NCBI GenBank assembly: GCA_022376465.1
Contig: JACDTU010000003.1
Span: 744,001 to 808,000 of the forward strand
DNA: 64,000 nucleotides
Direction: 5' to 3'
DNA from: Cubamyces lactineus
Taxonomy: Eukaryota; Basidiomycota; Agaricomycetes; Polyporales; Polyporaceae
The notes under the pieces are model-generated. The model did no database searches and was not told the DNA's origin. It was given only the letters and a program-made list of their open reading frames with translations. Of this stretch, positions 29,964 through 39,640 are shown piece by piece. The first letter of the stretch is position 1; each line of letters begins with the position of its first letter. The translations under genes and the position numbers were made by a program.

Positions 29964-31791
29964 TTCCTAGACTGGATCCCCGAGTACTGAATAGGAGCGA
30001 GAGGCGGAGAAGGCACGACGAAGGGATGCGAGGCTGGACGCGCGGTGAAGACCGCGCGAAGGCTCTCGGAGGAAGCGTCGCTGCTAGCGTTCTCATATGG
30101 TTCTTGTTCTCGCGCCGGTTCTCGATGTAACGATAAGAATGCATTCCTCCTTTGGTTTCTGTCTTCCGGCTATAGCACGCGAAGGCTACACCTCGATCGG
30201 TTGGGATAAATCAACAGTAGGATCAAACCGCAACTGCACTACATTCTTGACAAAACGTAGCAAATGGGAGGAACTCGAATATGTATATAGGACTGATTGC
30301 GTGTCAGCGAACGAACAGGGATGAGAGCGAAGGGTGGCACAGGGTGCGCATATCCTGCACCAAAAACGTGACATCTCGAAGTTCGCTATCCACATTCTTT
30401 GACGACGATGCGGCCTCCATGAGCCTAATCACTCTGTCACTGGCAGCGCGAACGAGAGATGATGGGGTGGTCCTAACGTCTCCCTCCGGATAGGTGAAGG
30501 TGCTGATCATCTGTGTGCGGGATTCCTTCCGTGCATGCCTGACTTGTCGGAGGGGCTGTGTATTGGGTGACCTGCGTGCGTATTCCACGGTGCTATCGTC
30601 CGGTACGATGTGAATGAAATCACAATCGGTTCGGTGCTCCGCGAGGATGACGGCGGTAGGGTAGTTGGGATTGAATAAGAACTTGGTAAGCATTGCAAGC
30701 ATGCCAGTACTTGCAAGCATGGGTAAGCATTGCAGGGTAAGCATTGCAAGCATGCCAGTACTAGTGCCACAGTAGGACTCGGAGTCGGGGCTGATTAATA
30801 ATTGCGAAAGGGCAGCTTAGCAGTGGCAATGTGCAGTTGAAGAGAACACATCGGGTCACGATACCTCGTACTGTAAGTACTATGATGCAACTGGACTGAC
30901 GTCTTCCTAGTACTGAACAGTGCAGTTCGTTACAGAGTACGGTCCGGTGTACCAGGATCCGAGAATACCACGCGGTGGAGGCCCAAGTGAAACTGTCGGA
31001 GGCGTTGTGGAGGCGAATGAGGAGCTCACTGACTTCTATAGCTAGCAGAGCAGTCGCTAGTAGTACCCCGGTACAACGTTACTGTAGTACCGCAGTCTGA
31101 CGGTGTACCGGAGTGAAGGTCGAGATGAGGCCGAGCATGAGGCGCCCACTCTACTGGTAGTATGACCTACAGTGCACTACAGGAGTAGTCTGTTAGCGAA
31201 TGCTTATGGATGGTCATCACGAGCCCACTGTAGCGAAGAGCAGCAAATCAACCATTGCTGACGTCCCGGCCGCCTACTGGCGTCCATCGAACGCATATAA
31301 TCGCCAAGCCCATATTACTAGCAGCGTCAAGTTGCCGACGCCCGGCAACCGTACGAACATCGTCTTGGAGAAAGAACTTACAGAATGCCTGATTAAGCCT
31401 ATTCAATCGCTCCTAAGCGCCTCTGACTAAATCACGCAGTCGTGAGATGATGCTGAGCAAGGAGCAGACCACCGTGATGTCTGCTACTTGCGCGGGATAC
31501 AGCACGGCGCTAGGCGTCGGTGCTGCGGCATAGATCAGTCCTGGGCGTAGTGGACGTGGTGGCCCATCAACATATTCGGGACACTCGCAACGCCGTGAGC
31601 GACCCTCTGTGGTGCCGACTCCTTCCGTAACGAGTCGCGAGGTTTCGGCGCACTTGTAGAATGACAGTTGATCACGACCTTCCATTGCCTATCGCGTTCC
31701 CATGAATGCGCGCCTATGGACGCTGCGCACCAGCGTACGTGCGCATTGATTGCCACGGGACTTAGAGTTCGCGAGGCAGGCGGCGCAGGGG
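29964..31791. other. Intergenic stretch between AA9 and dioxygenase genes
   Basis: No gene is supported. ORFs are short and overlap on both strands. It contains one pair of 27-bp direct repeats at 30685-30711 and 30736-30762. Confidence 0.55.
30685..30762. repeat. Short direct repeats
   Basis: A 27-base unit containing GTAAGCATTGCAAGCATG and ending CCAGTACT occurs at 30685-30711 and 30736-30762. Partial copies of GTAAGCATTGCA and TTGCAAGCAT lie between them. Confidence 0.8.
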
Positions 31792-31798
31792 TATATAA
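31792..31798 (+). promoter_or_regulatory. TATA box of the dioxygenase gene
   Basis: TATATAA, 100 bases before the ATG at 31898. Confidence 0.55.
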
Positions 31799-31897
31799 CC
31801 TCAGGACGGGTCTTCTCATCGCTAGCAGAGGCCCCTGAAGCTTTCGCTCACGCCGTCTTCGACGCAAGCTTCGCTCTCTGGCGCGCACATAGGAACC

Positions 31898-32895
31898 ATG
31901 TCGCAAGTCGCAACGGTCGCAGACTGGGCCCCGCACGTCGGCGTCGGCATCTTGACGCGGCTGGTCAGCTTCGCGCGGTCGGCACTGATCATGACCGTCG
32001 TGGACAACCCGCTCGCTTGGAAGTTAGGCTTCCGAGGCACAAACGAGAAGGACGACGTCGAAGGTGCGTCGCTCTACCTTACCGGACACCTTTGGCAGTC
32101 GCCTGACAGAATCAATGGTGGCTTTGTCCGTGACTGCAGGCCCATTCTACATCCTGGGTTCGCCTGAGCGGCAGATCGACGACGGAAAAGCGGTGTTGGC
32201 GTCTGCAGACTATTTGAACAGTAAGTGCAAACAGCAACTTGAACCGAGTATGTATGTCAAGCACAAGCACTCACCAACTCTCAGAGTTCGGTCCATTCCT
32301 GTTCATATTTGACGTCAAGGACGAGAAAGGCGATCCCATCCCCAACGCAGTCCTCGACTGGTGGCAAGCCGACTCGGAGGGGAACTACTACTTCGCCACC
32401 TGGACTCTGCGCGGCAAAGTCACGACGGACGCGAATGGACGCGCAGAAGTCCTCAGCGTCCGCCCGGGGGACTACGGTTCTCCGGTCCTCGGTAGGCGGG
32501 CGGGCCACGTCCACCTCATCGTGAGCGACCCCAAAGGGCGGCACAGGGTGATGACAACCCAGGCGTATGTGTGCCCTGCGAACAAGAGCGAACATATGCT
32601 GGCTGATGTGTAAGTTTGACGAGTCTCTGTCATGTCCCCTCAGTAGCCCAACCGGTGTATGCTTGGTTGCAGCGCGAACTACGCCCGCAAGAGCCGGCCG
32701 GGTAACATGGTCGTTTGCCACTCGAACCCTGCAGGAAATGGAGGCGAGAAGTACTGGGACTTCCCGGAGTTACCTGCAGAGGATACTGCTCTGGCCGAGC
32801 GAGTCAAAAGTTGGAACGCTCAGCTGAAAGAACATGGGGTCAATCGCGAGATCGTTGCTGTGGGGCAGCACGAGCTCAAGCTGAGCAAAGCCTGA
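31898..32895 (+). CDS. Intradiol ring-cleavage dioxygenase
   Basis: Four exons, 31898-32063, 32140-32220, 32285-32609 and 32673-32895, give 264 residues. The splice into exon 2 restores the family motif VEGPFYILGSP. Then follow DWWQADSEGNYYF, LRGKVTTDANGRAE, RPGDYGSP and GHVHLIVSDPKGRH. The non-haem Fe(III) ligands expected in the family are present: Tyr in GNYYF, Tyr in PGDYG and the two His of HVH. The family opens catechol or hydroxyquinol rings between the hydroxyls to give muconates. No secretion signal is evident, so it is likely an intracellular enzyme of aromatic catabolism. The loop between PGDYG and GHVH is shorter than in bacterial relatives. The exact substrate cannot be read from sequence. 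Confidence 0.9.
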
Positions 32896-33446
32896 GGATA
32901 CCGTTGACGAGCTTCATGACCTTATACCACGTTCACATGTATTTGTAGCGACAATATGCATCCACTTGCTATCCGTTATCGTACCGAGCAAACTCTGGAG
33001 ATTGAGTGAGTATATGCACTGCAGTAAGTGGATGCTGGTCTCACCACGCAGTCGTCTCGCTACGGCTTCTCAAATTGTCAGTCAGGTTGAGCACGAATCA
33101 GGTTTAACGCAACGCTATATAGCTGCATGGCACGCTCCTGCGCGCCAGCGTATGTCATAGAAGTATAGTAACTTACATCAGCAGCTCATGCCTTCATCAC
33201 ACCATCGCATGAGCTAAGGTCTACTGGATGCAGTCTTCACGACCTTTTGAGCGGGTCAAACCGAAGTTCGAGTTAGAACGTGAGGGGAGACATAATCCCG
33301 TTCACTGGCGACTCCGACGGATGAAGTCCTGAATTGTATCAAATGAGCGGATTTCGAACTCGGACAAAAGGTCACAGACTGACCAATGTATATGCGTGTC
33401 GTACAGCGCTCAAACAATACCGATGCTTCATATGTTGCATGGCGGA
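32896..33446. other. Intergenic interval between convergent genes
   Basis: Between the dioxygenase stop (plus) and the RRP43 stop (minus). It holds 3' flanks only; no gene is seen. Confidence 0.6.
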
Positions 33447-34721
33447 TCATGACGTCTCATAAACATCTTTTCGTGATGTCCGCCAGCACTCCTTCGCCGC
33501 CTCGATGCACTTGTTGAGGACGTCGTCTGTGCCACCAAGTACTCCCAGCCCGAGCTGCATCACAGAGACCAATCCACCCTTTTCATCCGCCACGACCGAG
33601 ATGGTCGTGTCTAGGAGCGGCTCTTCGAATGAGGTGGGATCGGCGAGCGTATGTGTACTGGTAACATCGTTCCACGGTCAGCTGGGAAGACCAGGTAATA
33701 GGTTTGAGCACGAACACGCACCCGTCGAAGATGCCGAACGAGTACGAAGTCGGGAAACGGCCTATTGACAGTGGCCGCATCTCTTTTCTTGAACAAACTG
33801 TCCGTTTCGTCTCCTCGTTATACGTCGCCTTCGGCAGTCTCGCTACAATCCCTGGGTCAAACCATCGTCATGATAATGTAACACGTAAAGGATGCTCACT
33901 GTTTTTAAGAGCAGCGACCATCGCCAAAAGCGTCGCGTCGAACGCATTCCCGTCGTAGTTTATGCACGTCGCGTCGACATACAGCACCCAGACGGCCTTG
34001 CCGGGTTCGATGCAGAGTGAGGTTGTGGGCACGACGCCTGATCTGAGCGTGCCTCGACGTCTTGACCTCTGCGCACGCGTCATGAAGAGTGAAAGGGGGG
34101 ACGTACGAGACAAGAACTTCGTTCAACCTGTCCGAAAGCACTTGCGCCTCGTCCGTCGGCGGCCCAGGCTTGAATTTCGGCGAACATATTGCAGGGAGGT
34201 CGAGGTTCGGTACTGCAGCAAGACCCGCGTACCACCCAAGAGTGTATGCGCGTTCGGTCCTCGGCTTTTCGTGAAAACGGAGACGTGGAGAACGTACCGA
34301 GGAAGCCCTCGTTGGGACGGTCCAGCTCTGGCTCTGCGATCTCCGCCTTGACCCCGCACACCACCGTCGTCGACCCTAGCCGGACGAGCGCAGAACCATC
34401 CGCGGTCGATATCGAGCCTGTGTGTGTTCCACGCACCCGCAATCAACATACTGCTCATTGGTTATCGCCCTTCTCTGGCCGCCCTCGTGTAGAGGATCCC
34501 CACCTGTGCGTACGCAGAAGAAAATCGTACGGACCTACGATGAGAGAAATATCGCGCCATTCGTCAAAGTCGCGCCCGTCTGGCCGGACGTCCTCTGCGA
34601 GGAACCGCTCGAGGTATGTCTTGGGGTGCAGTCGCTGGAAGGTGAGCGCCTTGAGCGCGTCCTGTTCTGCAGAATCGGTGCTCGCGGACGTCGACGCAGA
34701 AGCAGCAGATGTGGCAGCCAT
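33447..34721 (-). CDS. RRP43: Exosome core subunit RRP43 (RNase PH fold)
   Basis: Six exons on the minus strand: 34721-34535, 34417-34298, 34212-34107, 34042-33900, 33851-33722 and 33657-33447; 298 residues. Near the N-terminus, RPDGRDFDEWRDISL is the RNase PH family entry motif. It is followed by GSISTADGSALVRLGSTTVV, CGVKAEIAEPE, PAICSPKFKPGPP, CIEPGKAVWVLYVDATCIN and a C-terminal VVADEKGGLVSV. Eukaryotic RRP43/EXOSC8 is one of six non-catalytic ring subunits of the RNA exosome in nucleus and cytoplasm. The family label rests on overall pattern; RRP42 and RRP45 are the nearest alternatives. The donor of the first intron (GTCCGT) and of others is non-strict but keeps frame. Confidence 0.9.
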
Positions 34722-35487
34722 AGCTTCAGTAGTAAAAGCCAAGACTCAACAGAGCACAGATGCCAAACGAACGCAAAAAGCTCAGAGAACAGTAACAGAG
34801 CGTGTGGTCAAAGACTCGGAAGAGGTACAAGCAAGAATGCGATGAAGATGATGATGGTCAAGTTGGAACCAGGAAGGACGCCGCGAGAGAGGCTTGGTTG
34901 CCGGCGGGATCACCGCGTGCAATGCCAGGGCAGGGGCCCGGAGCAGTACGCGCCAATCGCGAGTCGCCCATGCGAGCGCGCGGGGGAGCGCGCGCGCGTG
35001 TCCCGCGTCCGCCTACGCGACGAGATTGAGGTGAGATAAATTGCGTTCTGAATCTGTCCCGCCCGAACCGCACACACGCACGTACATACAGGCAACAGCG
35101 GATTTCATTTATCCTTCCTCATCCATTTGCGCCTTGTGGGTCCACCCAACATCCGTCCACACAACGTACATACACTACATGCTACCAGGTGCCCGGCGTG
35201 TGCTCTATACACCTGATATACCTGCACGAGCGCACGATGGCGCTCTGTTCTGCAGCTGTTCGCGTCGCTCTTCGGGCCGCCTGTGGTATGCACCCAGGGC
35301 TTACTCGGCGAGGGGCACGATCGCTCGACGATGGGAAGCAAGCGGCGATGCGTAAATTCTACAGCTAGTCGTGTTTCTTCTTTTCCGCCCATTAACTCGT
35401 ACATGTAATCCCATCCTCTCCAGCCATGCCCGTCCGCTCGCCCGCGCCAGGACCTGAGGGGAGAGTGTCCTTGGTAGCGCCGCGGCA
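34722..35487. other. Intergenic interval upstream of RRP43 and downstream of HOM2
   Basis: Promoter region of RRP43 plus the 3' flank of HOM2, GC-rich near 34960-35030. No gene is seen. Confidence 0.6.
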
Positions 35488-36657
35488 CTATGCCTGCCCA
35501 CTGACGATCCCTTTTAGGACGGCGTACTCGGCGTTGATGATGCTGCTCGTCGCCGCGCCGATCGCGACGTTGTTCGCGAGCACGACGAACTTGATGTCCA
35601 GCACCCGGCACTGCCGCACCCTGCCCACGCATACGCCCGCGCCGGACTGGTAGTCCCTGTCGAGCCGCGGCTGCGGCCGGTCCGCCTCCTCGTGCACGAA
35701 CACGGTGTGCCGCGGCGCGGACGGGCAGCCGATCGTGTACGCCTCCGACGTGTACGCCTGGAGCGCCTCGCGCACCTGCTGCGGGCTCGGCGGCGGGCGG
35801 CGGGCGAAGCGGACGGAGACGCACTCGGTGTGGCCCTCGATGACCGGCACGCGGTTGCACGACGCGGAGACGCGGAGCGGCTGCTTGGCGTGCATGTCGA
35901 ACGCCTTCAGCCCGTCGTCGCCCTGCGTGAGCCCGCCGAGGATCTTGAGCGTCTCCCACTCGATCTTCTCCTCCTCCCCGGATATGTACGGCACGATGTT
36001 GTCCACGATGTCGAGCGACGGCACCCCGGGGTAGCCTGCGCCGGAGATCGCCTGCATGGTCGTGATGATACAGGACTCGATCGGCCCGAAGGCACGCTCG
36101 AGGGCAGCGAGCGGCACGACGACCGCGGTGGTGGAGCAATTTGCGTTCGTGACGATGAAGCCCTTCTTGAGCGGTGGTTGGTGCAGGGCCCGTTGTTGGG
36201 GGATCATGGAGTAGTGGGAGGTGTTCACGAGGGGCACGATGAGGGGAACATGGGGATCTCGTCTATAGTTCTTCGCATTTGAGAAGACGGCAAGCTCTGC
36301 GAGCCTAAAGCTTTGCTCTGCCGAGCACGGTCAGCACACCACCCGGCGTCGCTATCGGGAAGGGCACATACCAATATCGCCCGCCACATCGGCGTCAAGG
36401 CCGGAGAAAACCACCGCGCACTCCTGGAAATGCTCCGGCTTGCACTCCTGGACGATCATCTCGCGGACCGCACTGGGGATGGGCTGTGTCTGCTTCCAGT
36501 TGACCGCCTTGTTGTACGGCTTGCCCGCAGATCTCTGAGATGCGCCGAGGGCATGGATCACGAAGAAAGGATGCTCTGCGAGGAGAGCGATGAACCGCTG
36601 GCCGACGGTGCCCGTCGCACCAAGGACGCCAACTTTGTACTGTCTTCCTGGCGACAT
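35488..36657 (-). CDS. HOM2: Aspartate-semialdehyde dehydrogenase
   Basis: Two exons, 36657-36372 and 36317-35488; 371 residues. The acceptor at 36317 was chosen because it restores EQSFRLAELAVFSNAKNYRR without a gap. The N-terminal NADP-binding motif is GVLGATGTVGQRF. The catalytic Cys is in TNANCSTTAVV and the catalytic His in IEGHTECVSVRF. The enzyme reduces aspartyl phosphate to aspartate semialdehyde in the cytosol, a step toward homoserine, threonine and methionine. An in-frame ATG at 36789 would add 44 Ser/Pro-rich residues; the start at 36657 matches the usual fungal N-terminus. The gene is divergent from EMC6, with about 270 bases between the start codons. Confidence 0.95.
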
Positions 36658-36926
36658 TGGGAAGGTATGAGGGCTCGACGACGAGCCCGGGATTGAGGTC
36701 GAGGGAGGTGGAGGAGGGAGTGACTCTGGAGGAGTCTGAGCAGAGCCGGAGCGCAGAGGAAAGCACTCGGCACGCGATCTGCAGGCCATCGCGTGACTGT
36801 GACCATCTAATCTTCGTTACACGCGTAACGTGGTCCAGCGTGCCTGCCCCGCGTCTGGAGACGCGAGCAGCGCTCCCGGCGACCAACTCCACACCTTGAA
36901 CGACGACGACGACCACATCGGCGGCC

Positions 36927-37397
36927 ATGTCTGCCACCACGCCCAGTGCAGAAGCCGCTGCTCAGCTGCTCTTCCCTCCCAACGTACAGTACAACAACTC
37001 GCGGCTTTACACTGTCAAGTTTCTGTCTTCCTGCTTTGCTGGTGCTGTCGCAGGCGTTCTGGGCTTGGAGAACACGCTCGGCTTCGCACTGTTCATCCTC
37101 TCGACGCTCTTCACGGCGGTTTGTCTCTACCTGAAGTGCAGGAGTCGACCTGCAAAATACGTACCTGGAGGGTGGTGGGAGCTGGTGAATCCGGGACAAG
37201 AGAACATCTTTTCGTTCGTGCTCGTGTGGACCCTATTCTATGGTACGTGGACACCGTTCTGTTACGCTCAGCGAAAGATCTGTTGGAGGCGATGAAGCAT
37301 TCCGGACAGGCATCGTGCATGGTACGTTCGCAGCGGCATGTGATGGAGTTATCAGTCAGATATCAATGGAACATCGACGTTCGCAGTATACGATTGA
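36927..37397 (+). CDS. EMC6: ER membrane protein complex subunit 6
   Basis: Exons 36927-37242, 37310-37321 (12 bases) and 37387-37397 (11 bases) give 112 residues. The first exon encodes a cytosolic start with NNSRLYTVKFLSSCFAGAVA and two hydrophobic segments. It ends in VWTLFYG, and the two tiny exons add IVHVYD, the ending typical of EMC6. EMC6 is a core membrane subunit of the EMC insertase in the endoplasmic reticulum. Reading straight on at the first donor instead gives an unrelated tail, which supports the spliced model. Confidence 0.88.
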
Positions 37398-38352
37398 AGC
37401 ATCATCGCGCAGGATGGGCGGCGCGGTGGCCCATCTTCTTCTTTCGGGCCCTATTTTGCCTCGCGACAGCCGGGACGACTTCGCCAGGTGAGTGTGCCGA
37501 AACTCCCGGCGGACATGTGCACGGGATGGTGAGGATAGGGTGCTAAGCGGCATACTCAGGAGAGCTCGCGGCAAGAGGGCAGCTAGGACCGATCGTGGTG
37601 GAGGGAGAGGATACGGCTTGCCCCTCACATAATGAAGGCCGAGATCAGATCTAGTTCGGGATTGGGAGGTAGATACGGGATGTGTAAGTAAGTTATAGTT
37701 GGAATAGTCGTCATGGATGCCGGAACACGTTTTCGAGGTACGAGAGAGGGTGATCGTTGGGAGTGGGTTCGTCATCGGACGCACGGTGTGAGGTTCGCGA
37801 CTATCTGATGGACTGAGCGGGCTGCGGCGGTGGAATGGGGGCTATGGGTGGGTGGGTGGGTGGAGGAGATGGGAGGATGAGAGGATGGATGGAGGAGATG
37901 GGATGGGTTCCGTTGAGGAAGGCGACTGACGAGAGGGAGAGGAGGTGTTTCAAGAAGGATGGAAGGGTTCGACGGACAGACTTCCGATCGATGCAGCTTC
38001 TGCCGCGTGGTGGACCTCGTGGGCAGCACGTGGGCGGCGTCCTGGGGAAGAGTGCTCGGACAGAGGCTGTTAGCACCTCCACTGGGTGAGAGCGAGGGCG
38101 AGTGCGTGACTGTGCTCTCTTACTCACTCGCTCGACAGCATATCATCCCTCCTGCCCTCCTGCCGACCGGTCACGGCAACCGTAACGGATTCGGAAGGGC
38201 CCCCATCCGCTAACAGCCAACAGCCCACAGCGTTAGATCTCCCTCGTCCCGTTAAATCCCTTGTTTGTCCCCCTGCCGTGCAATCATGTCCTCCGTCCTC
38301 TTCGCCATTTCCTTATCCTCTCTCAGCCACCCCCATCATCCCCCCGCCGTCC
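37398..38352. other. Intergenic stretch
   Basis: 3' flank of EMC6, then about 300 bases of G/A-rich DNA (37825-37950, many GGATGGGAG-like words), then a CT-rich leader before the next start codon. ORFs in it are low-complexity. Confidence 0.55.
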
Positions 38353-39172
38353 ATGTCCTCCTCCACCTACTCCCTCCTCCAGTTCTCCGCAGATCCTTGG
38401 AACGCTCGCTTTGAGGATCTCGAGAGCCGCCTCGCCTTCACCGTGTGCGTACCGGCTCATTCGTCTACATACTATATCTCCGCCTCACCTACCGCGTTCG
38501 CTCATATCTTGCTGCCCTAATATAGCACAATGGTCAATACTCGACCTTATCCGTTCCGCTTGTCTGCTCCCGCTCAACCCTTGTTTATTCGTCCAGGTCG
38601 ATGAGAACCCAAACCTCATCATGAAGATTGCTAGGGAAGCCCCATGGGCGCAGCAGCACCCAGACATCATGGGTCCCAGCAATTCGTACCTATATTTCGG
38701 CCCTAACCGCACCCCCGGCCATCTCATCTACGGCAATAGCACCTACCACACAATGGCACAAGCGCGGCACAAGAAGAAGGAGAGCAGCACGTAGGCCTCC
38801 GCTATGTTGCCCTCGGCTTCCTCCGTCCGTGCGCCGACTTGACTTCTTCTCTTCTGCCGTCAGATCGCGGTACTTCTGGGCCCAGAACGGCAAAGAGTAC
38901 AAATGGAGAGTGGCCCCCCAGCGGCTCGAGGTAAGGTCTCACCTGTGCCTCCCGGGCCGCGGTGCAGCTCCCAGCCTCCCGAGCTCATGCGACATCCCCT
39001 CCCGCAGTGCGTGGATAGCAAGGGCAACGTTATCGCCCTCTGGGAGACCAGCCAGCTAGCGGACCCGTTTGCCGCCAAGCTAACTATCAAGCACGCAGCG
39101 CTACCAATAATCACCGAGATCGTGACCACGTTGACCCTAAACCGCATTGCGCAGGTGTCGAATTGGCAGTGA
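38353..39172 (+). CDS. Small basidiomycete protein, possibly DUF6593-like
   Basis: Proposed exons: 38353-38444, 38526-38532 (7 bases), 38597-38790, 38864-38930 and 39008-39172; 174 residues. Exon 1 ends in RLAFT and the later exons start VDENPNLIMKIARE. Only a 7-base exon (C ACA ATG), or a weak donor inside exon 1, joins them in frame. Later motifs are SRYFWAQNGKEYKWRVAP and GNVIALWETSQ. The order of an N-terminal strand-rich part, a KEYKWR motif and a hydrophobic C-terminus reminds me of the basidiomycete DUF6593 family, but this is a memory match. No function is known. Confidence 0.7.
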
Positions 39173-39640
39173 AATGGACACAGTCACCGGTAGTTTTTTC
39201 CGCCCTCTCCGCTGTCTTTCCGCATCGTCCGTCCTTCACGTCCTTCCGGTCTGTATTTTTCTTTGCTCGTTCCGCGCAGCCACGCTATGTCCACGCTTAT
39301 AACGTACATGATTGGCCCGTATTCATTTCTGGGAGATGACGGTCCCATCTCCGGCTTTGATGACCTCCTGCCCTTGCGCGATTACCTCAACCTCGCCCCC
39401 ACAGAGACGCTTTCGGCAAGTCTCATCCACGAGTGATCGTTTCTCGACATTGACTTTGTGCACGCCTTCCCGACCACATCACAAACTCTGCCACCCCACG
39501 ACCGGGGCCCACGTCCTGCCGAACCTGCATTTCAGCCGCCACGAACGCCAGAAGAGCAAACGCCGAACTATGCCAAGTTCGCACACGTACCTCAGGTCCC
39601 ACACGAGGGACGGGGCGCAAGAAGGGCCTAGGGCCAAGTC
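39173..39640. other. Convergent intergenic interval
   Basis: 3' flanks of the small protein (plus) and TTC27 (minus). No gene is seen. Confidence 0.6.

Noticed and set aside
35105..36139. 344-codon Arg-rich minus-strand ORF
   Set aside because: It lies inside HOM2 in another frame; the composition is that of a high-GC shadow ORF.
36658..36789. N-terminal extension of HOM2 from the upstream ATG
   Set aside because: The extra 44 residues are Ser/Pro low-complexity and the fungal enzyme normally starts just before the GATG motif. It is probably 5' UTR.
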